This document shows positions 1-6,711 of a DNA stretch of 23,136 bases, in pieces; position 1 is the stretch's first letter; the number at the start of each line of letters is the position of its first letter. Where the stretch lies: the NCBI GenBank assembly GCA_028822955.1, contig JAPKCL010000019.1, positions 1 to 23,136 of the forward strand, given 5' to 3'. The notes beneath the pieces were generated by a model that had not been told where the DNA came from, made no database searches, and saw only the letters and a program-made list of their open reading frames with translations. This DNA is from Candidatus Poseidoniaceae archaeon (GTDB lineage Archaea > Thermoplasmatota > Poseidoniia > Poseidoniales > Poseidoniaceae). The translations under genes and the position numbers were made by a program.

Positions 1-1841
1 CGATTCCTGTTGAGATCTACAATGAAGTTCCAGAACCCGTGTTCACATTAACTCGTCTTGGAAACGCCAGTGAGAATGAAGTGACGCTCGACGGTACTGC
101 AACAGTAGACCCAGAAGGCGATGTCTTAGAAATTGAATATTGGTCGAGTCTCGACGGGCAACTGTCATGGAATGATACCGAGGCAGGGAAAGTCTGGACT
201 GGCCACCTTTCGCGTGGTGTTCACTCGATTGAAATGCGAGTTGTTGACAACCGCCCTGAGCATATCAACGCCACACGAGTGACGTCAATGCTGGTGGATG
301 TTGAAAATTCACTTCCTCAAGCAGTCATAGCAACACCAACCTCAACTCAAACCTATGACTCTGCAGACCTCATTTGGTTCTCAGCAAACGGTTCAGGCGA
401 TTACGATGCTGCTTGCTCAACCTTCCCTGCTGTAGGCGATTGGCACTGTGCTGAGGCAGAACCCTACAGCGGCTCGGAGTATCTGGTCATTGTATGGAAC
501 AGTGACTTAGATGGTCGATTGACGCCTGTTGGAGAAGACTGGCTAATTTTCGATGGACGCTTGAGTGCTGGCATGCACACCATTACGTTGAGTCTTGATG
601 ATGGGATTCACGAACCAGTCACCGTCTCACGTACCCTTGAAGTTCTTCCTTCAGCCCCTCAATTAGACCTGTTAAGCCCTCTCGATGGAGCTGCATTTTC
701 ATCCAGTTCACTCATCCAATGGGATGCTCGTCAATCTGTGGATTATGATGGCGACAATTTCACCATGACCATTCGGAGTGACTTGTTAAATGAGCCCTTT
801 TTGAACGAAGTCTCGACTTCACAACTGCATTCTTCCGCGCTTCCTGCTGGTGAACATACGATTAAAATTACACTGACTGACGAGACTGGCAAAGAGCAAA
901 TTTCATTCATAAGTCTCACTATTGGACAATCAAACCCCGTAGCAGTCTTACTTCAACCTCAAAATTTGATCTCCATCGCACCAGGTGAATCGGTCATCTT
1001 TGAAGAACAATCTTCGGATGCTGATGGCGATATGCAAAAGCGGGAATGGCGAAGATGGTTAGTGACCGGAAATTACGAAGTGCTCTCAACTTTGAGCAGT
1101 GATTCGATTCAACTCCCTCCAGGCCAATACCATCTCTCATTGTTTGTTGAAGACAGTCGAGGAGCATTTGATGAAGTTCATACCAATGTCACTGTTCAAT
1201 CCAGTCTTCCAAAACTTTCCAATCTCACCTTTATGCCCGATACGCTGCTTGCACAACAGAAGAATACCTTCACCGTTCGTGTTCAAATGAGTGACCCCGA
1301 TGGTTCGACGGAAAGTGTTCGAGCAACGGTCGTTTTCAATGTTCAAAATTGGGCGTTTAATCTCACTGATGAAGACGGCGATGGCTACTGGGAAGGTGAA
1401 GTCGAAATGAACCCTGAAGCTGCAGGACGGCCTAATTTGAAGGTCATTGCTACTGATGGAACTGGAGATAATGCCATGGTTGACATTCTCAGCATTACCC
1501 TCTATGTCGAAGAATCTGAAAGTGACAGCCGAGTCATGATGTTTGTTCTTGCAGGTGCAGTATTTGTGAGCATCCTCGTGATTGTTGCCATGGTTGCATT
1601 GCGACGTCAAAGAAAGGCTGAACTTGATATGATTGATACGTGGGATTCTTTTGGTGGTTTCTCTTCGAAACCCTCAACTGAAAAGACATCGGTCAATCTT
1701 GAAGGAGGAGTCGTCGATGGTGCAGAAGAAGTCCTTGCTGAAGATGAAATCCTTGAACAATCAGATGCCGGCTCTTTAGAAGAAACACCGACTGAATCAC
1801 AACCCGTCACGGGTGTAGACTTAGATTGGGATAATGTGTGA
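1..1841 (+). CDS. Ig/PKD-like repeat surface protein, C-terminal membrane anchor (5' partial)
   Basis: The reading frame is open to the first base of the window (first full codon at 3), so the N-terminus and any signal peptide lie outside. A GTG at 39 is in frame but there is no reason to take it as the start. The visible 600-odd residues are four to five beta-sandwich-like units. Several end in a recurring [L]-[SP]-x-G-x-[HY]-x-[IL] strand motif (SRGVHSIEM, SAGMHTITL, PAGEHTIKI, PPGQYHLSL, near bases 213, 563, 841 and 1112), with Asp-rich turns such as DPEGD, DADGD and DEDGDGYWEG. A hydrophobic segment (bases about 1530-1605) followed by RRQRK marks a membrane anchor, and an acidic tail of about 75 residues should be cytosolic. 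It is probably an extracellular adhesion or scaffold protein exposed on the cell surface. The function is not recognised beyond fold type. The PPK2 gene starts 36 bases downstream on the same strand. Confidence 0.8.
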   Translation, partial: IPVEIYNEVPEPVFTLTRLGNASENEVTLDGTATVDPEGDVLEIEYWSSLDGQLSWNDTEAGKVWTGHLSRGVHSIEMRVVDNRPEHINATRVTSMLVDVENSLPQAVIATPTSTQTYDSADLIWFSANGSGDYDAACSTFPAVGDWHCAEAEPYSGSEYLVIVWNSDLDGRLTPVGEDWLIFDGRLSAGMHTITLSLDDGIHEPVTVSRTLEVLPSAPQLDLLSPLDGAAFSSSSLIQWDARQSVDYDGDNFTMTIRSDLLNEPFLNEVSTSQLHSSALPAGEHTIKITLTDETGKEQISFISLTIGQSNPVAVLLQPQNLISIAPGESVIFEEQSSDADGDMQKREWRRWLVTGNYEVLSTLSSDSIQLPPGQYHLSLFVEDSRGAFDEVHTNVTVQSSLPKLSNLTFMPDTLLAQQKNTFTVRVQMSDPDGSTESVRATVVFNVQNWAFNLTDEDGDGYWEGEVEMNPEAAGRPNLKVIATDGTGDNAMVDILSITLYVEESESDSRVMMFVLAGAVFVSILVIVAMVALRRQRKAELDMIDTWDSFGGFSSKPSTEKTSVNLEGGVVDGAEEVLAEDEILEQSDAGSLEETPTESQPVTGVDLDWDNV

Positions 1842-1877
1842 GAATAAATTCCGCACAACTTCTTTAATCTAAAGCAA

Positions 1878-2693
1878 ATGTCAATTGATATGGACACCTC
1901 CTTGTTCCGAGTCAGTCAAGAAGATGATTTCTCTTTAGAAGATGCATTTACCGATGCTCCTGCTGACTTCGATAAAGAAGCATCCAAGAAAGTTGTAAAA
2001 AAACACACAAAACGTATTCGAACTCTTCAGGAACAGATGTGGGCAGAACAAAAGCAACGATTTCTTGTGGTTTTACAAGCGATTGATACCGGGGGAAAAG
2101 ACGGAACCATTCGGGCAGTTTTTGGAAGAACGAATCCACAGGGTTTCAAAGTTCAACCCTTCAAGCGACCATCCGAAGACGAATTAGCTCACGATTATTT
2201 GTGGCGAGTTCACCAACATGTTCCAGCGAATGGTGAAATTGTCGTTTTTAATCGCAGCCATTATGAAGACATTTTAGTGGTCAAAGTACATGGATATGCT
2301 CTCGATGAGTTGATTGAGAAGCGTTACCAACACATTCGAAACTTTGAGCAAATGCTGTCAGATGAAGGAACGACCATCATTAAAATCTTCCTTCACATCA
2401 CCAAAGACGAGCAAAAAAGGCGTCTTGAAGATCGTTTAAATCAACCAGAAAAGAATTGGAAATTTGAGATGAGTGACCTTAAGGAACGTGCTTATTGGGA
2501 CCAGTATCAAGACGTATTTGAAAAGATGATTCAGCGAACTTCCACTGAATCAGCGCCGTGGTATGTCGTTCCTGCGAATAACAAAAAATACCGGAACGAG
2601 ATAATTTCTTCAATCATAGTAGAAACAATGGAGAGTTTCAATATGGAATGGCCGAAACCTGCTGACGGACTCGAAGATATCATCATTGAATGA
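1878..2693 (+). CDS. ppk2: Polyphosphate kinase 2 (PPK2 family polyphosphate:nucleotide phosphotransferase)
   Basis: This 271-residue protein transfers phosphate between inorganic polyphosphate and nucleotides in the cytosol. The Walker A loop AIDTGGKDG is at residues 68-76, and the Walker B-region motif VVFNRSHYED is at 122-131, where the family has FNRSHYEDVL or FDRSWYN. The family motifs GFKVQPFKRP, the DYLWRVHQ lid-region stretch, NWKFEMSDLKERAYWDQY and APWYVVPANNKKYRN are all present. Length fits single-domain PPK2. The FNRSHYED form and the APWYVVPA ending resemble the subgroup that can phosphorylate both AMP and ADP (class III / TIGR03709-like), but that assignment is from memory of family motifs. 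The ATG at 1878 is used; another in-frame ATG lies at 1890. There is no clear Shine-Dalgarno. It meets the minus-strand GT2 gene tail to tail with five bases between the stops. Confidence 0.93.
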   Translation: MSIDMDTSLFRVSQEDDFSLEDAFTDAPADFDKEASKKVVKKHTKRIRTLQEQMWAEQKQRFLVVLQAIDTGGKDGTIRAVFGRTNPQGFKVQPFKRPSEDELAHDYLWRVHQHVPANGEIVVFNRSHYEDILVVKVHGYALDELIEKRYQHIRNFEQMLSDEGTTIIKIFLHITKDEQKRRLEDRLNQPEKNWKFEMSDLKERAYWDQYQDVFEKMIQRTSTESAPWYVVPANNKKYRNEIISSIIVETMESFNMEWPKPADGLEDIIIE

Positions 2694-2698
2694 TTCAA

Positions 2699-3475
2699 TC
2701 ACTTCTGTTGTTCAGGTAAATCCTTGTTTGTTGAGTCCGGATTTGATTCACGACCGCCCCACGGAGTGAGTGTTCGGTGCAATCCAAGTCTTCGAGCAAA
2801 GAGGAATTTGAAGTTCTTCCAGCCGTCGCCCCAGGTATGGATTTCTGCTTCACCAACGCGTGGTCGGTAAGGTACAGAGATTTCAACAGCCTTGTCCTTT
2901 CCTAAAACACGGCGAGCGAGAATTTTCATTTCTTCTGAGAGAGGCATTCCATCATTGGTTGGACGCATAGCATCATTGTTGAAAATAGATTTACGGAATA
3001 CCCACATTCCTGATTGCGAATCTTTGACGCCATAGCCAAACAAAAGTCGAGCAGTAAAAGAAAGTGCCCAGTTTCCAAATCCATGGATTCCCGACATAGA
3101 GCCGTCTTCTGCCAATGAAAGGCGGTCGCATGTGATAAAATCGAGGTCATCATCAAGCAGACGCTTGACCAAGGTTGGGACTAATTCAGCAGGATAGGTA
3201 CAGTCAGCATCCATGGTGACGATGATATCGTTCTTTGCAACATCAAAACCAGTTCTGTATGCTCGGCCATAGCCCTTTCTTTCTTCAAGGTGAACTCGAA
3301 TTTTCTTTTCTAACGCAATTTCACGCGTTCGATCGGAAGAATTACCGTCAACAATCATAATTTCAAGGTTTTTACACCAGCCACGCGGAATTGCATCGAT
3401 TGTAGGTCCAAGTGCTTCTTCCTCATTTCGAGTCGGAAGAATAACTGTAACCGTTACAGGGAGTTTATCGCCCAT
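2699..3475 (-). CDS. Family 2 glycosyltransferase, dolichol-phosphate-mannose synthase-like
   Basis: A 258-residue GT-A fold glycosyltransferase. The N-terminus VTVTVILPTRNEEEALGPTI is the standard GT2 opening. The nucleotide-binding IVDGNSSDRT follows at about residues 41-50, the metal-binding D89-A-D91 (MDADCTYP) next, and SQSGMWVFRK and LSEEMKILAR supply the acceptor region. It ends without the membrane segments or GtrA-like domain found in longer relatives, as in DPM1-type enzymes. It probably transfers a sugar from a nucleotide sugar to a lipid carrier (dolichyl phosphate in archaea) at the cytosolic membrane face. The donor sugar cannot be read from sequence. The ATG at 3475 is preceded by GGAG with a 4-base spacer, which supports this start. 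It is divergent from the GT4 gene and the two could act in one surface-glycan pathway. Confidence 0.87.
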   Translation of the reverse strand: MGDKLPVTVTVILPTRNEEEALGPTIDAIPRGWCKNLEIMIVDGNSSDRTREIALEKKIRVHLEERKGYGRAYRTGFDVAKNDIIVTMDADCTYPAELVPTLVKRLLDDDLDFITCDRLSLAEDGSMSGIHGFGNWALSFTARLLFGYGVKDSQSGMWVFRKSIFNNDAMRPTNDGMPLSEEMKILARRVLGKDKAVEISVPYRPRVGEAEIHTWGDGWKNFKFLFARRLGLHRTLTPWGGRESNPDSTNKDLPEQQK

Positions 3476-3580
3476 GAGGCTCCCACCTTACACACCTCCT
3501 TGAAGGCATTGGGTTCAAAAGTTGATTTTTTTGATGTTGTTGGAGGTGACATTGAAACCACAACGGCCCTCCCCACACAC
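3476..3580. promoter_or_regulatory. Divergent intergenic region between two glycosyltransferase genes
   Basis: These 105 bases must hold the promoters for both the GT2 (minus) and GT4 (plus) genes. A CACCTCC at 3493-3499 and a GGAGGTG at 3542-3548 are perfect 7-base inverted copies, and there is a run of seven T near 3520-3527. Read on the minus strand, the first copy is a GGAGGTG upstream of the GT2 start. The second copy lies 33 bases before the GT4 ATG, too far to act as its ribosome site. No confident TATA box was identified. Confidence 0.45.
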
Positions 3581-4852
3581 ATGCACATCGCCATGGTATC
3601 TGGTGAATACCCTCCTCGTTGGGGTGGCATCGGTTCAGTGGTGTACCATTTAGCAGGTCATTTAGCATCACGTGGCCATGAAGTGAGTATCATCACTCGG
3701 ACCCATAAAGGACGAGCTCCTTCTCAACGAGGAGTTTCAGTGATTGAAGTTCCTTGGCTCAAAGCACCGATGGCGTTTACCCGTTCATACGGGAAGAATG
3801 CCTTGAAGGCTCTCCAAATCCTTCACAATCGAGAGCCAATTGACATCGTTCATACCCTCTTGCCATTGGTGAGTTGGACAAAAAAAGAATACCGGATGGT
3901 TGAAGAAACCATTGCTCCAGTCTTATCAGCGCTCAATGGTAGTTGGATTGGAGAACGTGAGGGTATGCGCCTAGCAGCCAAACATCGTGAATCAGCGACT
4001 TGGAAAAACCCCAATGATTTAGCAATACTCACCACCGCCAAATGGTACGCTAAATACGAACAGGCAGGAATTTCTGAATCATCGGTGTGTGTAGCGATTA
4101 GCGAATCAACCAAGCAGGAGTTTCAACGCTGGTATTCCCCTCCTGAACAATGGAAATGTGAAACGATCTTGTATGGCGTTGACCATCTTGTTTTTCGACC
4201 TATGAACATTGATGATGAAGATGAACAATTAGAGCATGAGGCACTTCGTAAAAAATACGATGCGGCAGATGAAGATGCTTTGTGTGGCCGCCCGTCCATG
4301 GAAACGCCGTTATTACTTGCAGTCGGCCGATTAGTTGCTCGAAAAGGTCATCGTACACTCCTACGAGCTATGCCAGAAATCCTTCAACGCTTCCCAGGTG
4401 CACGATTATGCATCATTGGAAGAGGGCATATGGCCAAGACATTACTTCGTCAAGCAAAGAAACTTGGTGTTGGTCATGCTGTTTTCATTCAGCCAGGAAT
4501 GTCGTTTGAAGCATTAGCCCAGCACTTTCGAAGTGCAGATTTAGTTGTTTATCCGTCGTACTATGAAGGCCAAGGCCTCATTCCATTGGAGGCGTTGGCG
4601 AGTGGTACACCCGTTGTCACAGTTGACCAGCCACCACTCACAGAAATGATTGATTCAACCGTTGGTGAATTATTTGAAACCGGAAACCCCACTGATTTAG
4701 CCAATGCTGTTTGCCGTTCTCTTGAAGACCCCGAAAGCCGTACTGCTCAAGCACAGCGAGGGCGTGAACGCGTTCTGAATACCTATACCTATGAACACAA
4801 TGCTGAAGATTACGAAAAAATCTACCTTTCGATGATTGCTTCTAAAGACTGA
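3581..4852 (+). CDS. Family 4 (GT-B fold) glycosyltransferase
   Basis: A 423-residue retaining glycosyltransferase of the GT1/GT4 superfamily, predicted to be cytosolic or membrane-associated. The N-terminal Rossmann half opens with MHIAMVSGEYPPRWGGIGSV, including the glycine loop that contacts the donor. The C-terminal half has LLAVGRLVARKGH, CIIGRGHM and the EX7E catalytic motif EGQGLIPLE, followed by ALASGTPVV and a VGELFETGNP loop. The ATG at 3581 is chosen because the GT4 N-terminus begins exactly there. The frame stays open upstream to a TTG at 3500, which would add 27 residues unlike the family. A perfect GGAGGTG at 3542-3548 sits too far away to serve this ATG. The substrate is unknown; glycan or glycolipid assembly is the likely role. 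The next gene follows 47 bases downstream in the same direction. Confidence 0.88.
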   Translation: MHIAMVSGEYPPRWGGIGSVVYHLAGHLASRGHEVSIITRTHKGRAPSQRGVSVIEVPWLKAPMAFTRSYGKNALKALQILHNREPIDIVHTLLPLVSWTKKEYRMVEETIAPVLSALNGSWIGEREGMRLAAKHRESATWKNPNDLAILTTAKWYAKYEQAGISESSVCVAISESTKQEFQRWYSPPEQWKCETILYGVDHLVFRPMNIDDEDEQLEHEALRKKYDAADEDALCGRPSMETPLLLAVGRLVARKGHRTLLRAMPEILQRFPGARLCIIGRGHMAKTLLRQAKKLGVGHAVFIQPGMSFEALAQHFRSADLVVYPSYYEGQGLIPLEALASGTPVVTVDQPPLTEMIDSTVGELFETGNPTDLANAVCRSLEDPESRTAQAQRGRERVLNTYTYEHNAEDYEKIYLSMIASKD

Positions 4853-4899
4853 ACCCCGCCAAGCGTAACCTCCAAAGCACAACGCTCCCACAACTTACC

Positions 4900-6633
4900 A
4901 TGGCGACCGCTGCCCTAGAACCTATTCTGTTGGCTGAAACCAAAGTTTCAGCCGATACTACTGGTAAGCGGGACCTCAATTTGGCTGCTGGAGCAACCAT
5001 TGCCATCGCCATCATCACCCTTCTTTTAGCGGCCATTTGGGGCCCTTCACTTTCAAATGGATTGAATCCGAACGAAGCACAAGAATCGCTTCAAGGCGAC
5101 CAAGTGTATTTCACTTGGAACGAGCCTGAATACATGCCCCGTCATGAGGAATGTATCGACCCTAATAACGGTCAAGATTCGGGTTATGAAGGCTATGGAA
5201 TCGGCTATGAGCCAAGTCTTTCCATCGACAGTCAAGGAAACCTCTTCGTAACTGCACACAAAGATTTGCGTTGGGGTGGAGAAGGAACTCCATTCGGCCC
5301 AGTCTTAGGCGGTTCCACCGATACATGGTATGCATGTCAAGATGGAGACATGACAAGTTGGGATTATTGGGCTTCTTGGTTCTGGATTTCGAACGATAAC
5401 GGTGAGACATGGGGTCATGGTGATAATTTTGAACCAACTCCTGGAACATTAGTTAATTCAGCGATTGGCACCTTTACAGGCTCAGGTTCGGAATGTCTCG
5501 GCGATGAAGGAGATATCGCAGTTGACGCTAACGACGTCGTTTACTATCTCGATACCACACTGGAAGACAATTGGTGGCACATGTTTGAAGATGGTGGCAA
5601 CACCTACATGTCGCCCACTGTTTGTGAACGAATGCAAACAATGGCTGCTGATGACCGGCCATGGGTTGCAGCACAAGGCGATGGTATCATTCACTATCTT
5701 GGAAATTCAGGGGCTTCGCCTCCAGAATGTTCAGGTGATGTTGGTCGTTACTGGTATTACCACTCTGAAAGTGGCCGAGCACCCTTTTCACAATGCTACG
5801 CAATGCCGGGTGGATGGTCTACTATTTCGAGCCAAAACAATGGCCCTTATGTCTTCGTAGCCCAAGAAGATGCAGATTCGGATTCAGGCATCGTTCAAGT
5901 TCGAATCAGTGATGACTACGGACGAGGAACAGGACCAAGTCCAAGTGACGGGACATGGCAAGTACCCGTTGAAGTCGGTCCACGTGAAGGCAATTGTCCC
6001 GAAGGCTATCCTGTTGTCAACAACAACGAAGGCGGTATGGTTGTCGTAACTTGGGCAGATTGTCCAAATGGAAACACCGGTGCTTGGGAAATGCGAATTG
6101 CAGTTTCTTATGATAACGGAACCAGTTGGGAGTCATGGAATGCAACTGCGTTTGACCGTGGAATGAATCTGTATCCCTTTGTATCAATCACAGAAGACCA
6201 AGTCGTCAGTGTTGCATTCTATGGACTTGATTTCGATCAAAACAACAGTGATGATGGCTATGTTGCTGGAAAGGATTGGTACCTCTATGCAGGTGCCCTC
6301 CATCATCCAATGAAAGGCGATGTTTGGGACTTCAAAATCATTGACCCAACACCGCTTCATACCGTTACTGCCTACGAGGAAAGCAGTGGCGATACCCATG
6401 CTCTGCACGATTTCTTTGAAACAGTAATGTCTCCAGATGGTACCTGGATGGGAATTGCCTACCAAGAAAATATAGGTTTGCATCCATTTGAAGAAAACGA
6501 AGAACAGCGTTACATCAAATTCATCCGTGGCGATATGGCTTCGATGCACAGCATTGTTTCCGCATCTGAAGATTCCTCAATGGAGATGCCAGCGTTTTTA
6601 ATCGAAGAATTAATTCTCGCTACTCGTACTTGA
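4900..6633 (+). CDS. Membrane-anchored sialidase-fold (BNR/Asp-box) beta-propeller protein
   Basis: A 577-residue protein with a short cytosolic N-terminus (residues 1-26, with KR just before the membrane), one transmembrane or uncleaved signal segment (about 28-47, IAIAIITLLLAAIWG) and a large extracellular part. Two Asp-box motifs are visible: SNDNGETWG near residue 164 and SYDNGTSWES near residue 403. A weaker SDDYGRG near 330 may be a third. Repeated strand patterns such as PSLSIDSQGNLFVTA, DIAVDANDVVYYLD and FVSITEDQVVSVAFYG fit a six-bladed sialidase-like propeller. Eight cysteines, an even number and all extracellular, suggest disulphide bonds. The Arg triad of true sialidases could not be confirmed, so glycosidase activity is unproven; it may only bind glycans or protein. 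Asp boxes also occur in non-enzymatic propellers. Confidence 0.72.
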   Translation: MATAALEPILLAETKVSADTTGKRDLNLAAGATIAIAIITLLLAAIWGPSLSNGLNPNEAQESLQGDQVYFTWNEPEYMPRHEECIDPNNGQDSGYEGYGIGYEPSLSIDSQGNLFVTAHKDLRWGGEGTPFGPVLGGSTDTWYACQDGDMTSWDYWASWFWISNDNGETWGHGDNFEPTPGTLVNSAIGTFTGSGSECLGDEGDIAVDANDVVYYLDTTLEDNWWHMFEDGGNTYMSPTVCERMQTMAADDRPWVAAQGDGIIHYLGNSGASPPECSGDVGRYWYYHSESGRAPFSQCYAMPGGWSTISSQNNGPYVFVAQEDADSDSGIVQVRISDDYGRGTGPSPSDGTWQVPVEVGPREGNCPEGYPVVNNNEGGMVVVTWADCPNGNTGAWEMRIAVSYDNGTSWESWNATAFDRGMNLYPFVSITEDQVVSVAFYGLDFDQNNSDDGYVAGKDWYLYAGALHHPMKGDVWDFKIIDPTPLHTVTAYEESSGDTHALHDFFETVMSPDGTWMGIAYQENIGLHPFEENEEQRYIKFIRGDMASMHSIVSASEDSSMEMPAFLIEELILATRT

Positions 6634-6647
6634 TAGCATTCAGTTTT

Positions 6648-6664
6648 GACACCCGTAGGGTGTC
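6648..6664. promoter_or_regulatory. 17-base inverted repeat upstream of TSP3 surface gene (copy 1)
   Basis: GACACCC-GTA-GGGTGTC forms a perfect 7-bp stem with a 3-base loop, ending 47 bases before the ATG at 6712. The near-identical element at 12160-12176 precedes the other TSP3 protein by 53 bases, and the arms differ only by a compensated pair. It could be a protein-binding operator or a stem-loop in the mRNA leader. A weaker 5-bp stem (GGTGT 6679-6683 with ACACC 6692-6696) follows and could pair alternatively with it. Confidence 0.6.
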
Positions 6665-6703
6665 GCTTGTGGAGGCGCGGTGTTCATAGGCACACCACCT
6701 GTT

Positions 6704-6707
6704 GGAG
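6704..6707 (+). promoter_or_regulatory. Shine-Dalgarno GGAG deciding the start at 6712
   Basis: GGAG followed by four bases and ATG. The same GGAG-N4-ATG layout occurs before the genes starting at 3475 (minus) and 21383 (minus), which supports 6712 over the upstream in-frame TTG at 6646. Confidence 0.6.
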
Positions 6708-6711
6708 AACC

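Noticed and set aside
3518..3530. Run of T residues as a possible archaeal terminator.
   Set aside because: It lies in a divergent region upstream of both flanking genes, so there is no transcript for it to end.
6646..6664. TTGACA-like bacterial -35 box within the inverted repeat.
   Set aside because: No -10 partner at proper spacing, and the gene set looks archaeal; the match is a by-product of the repeat arm.
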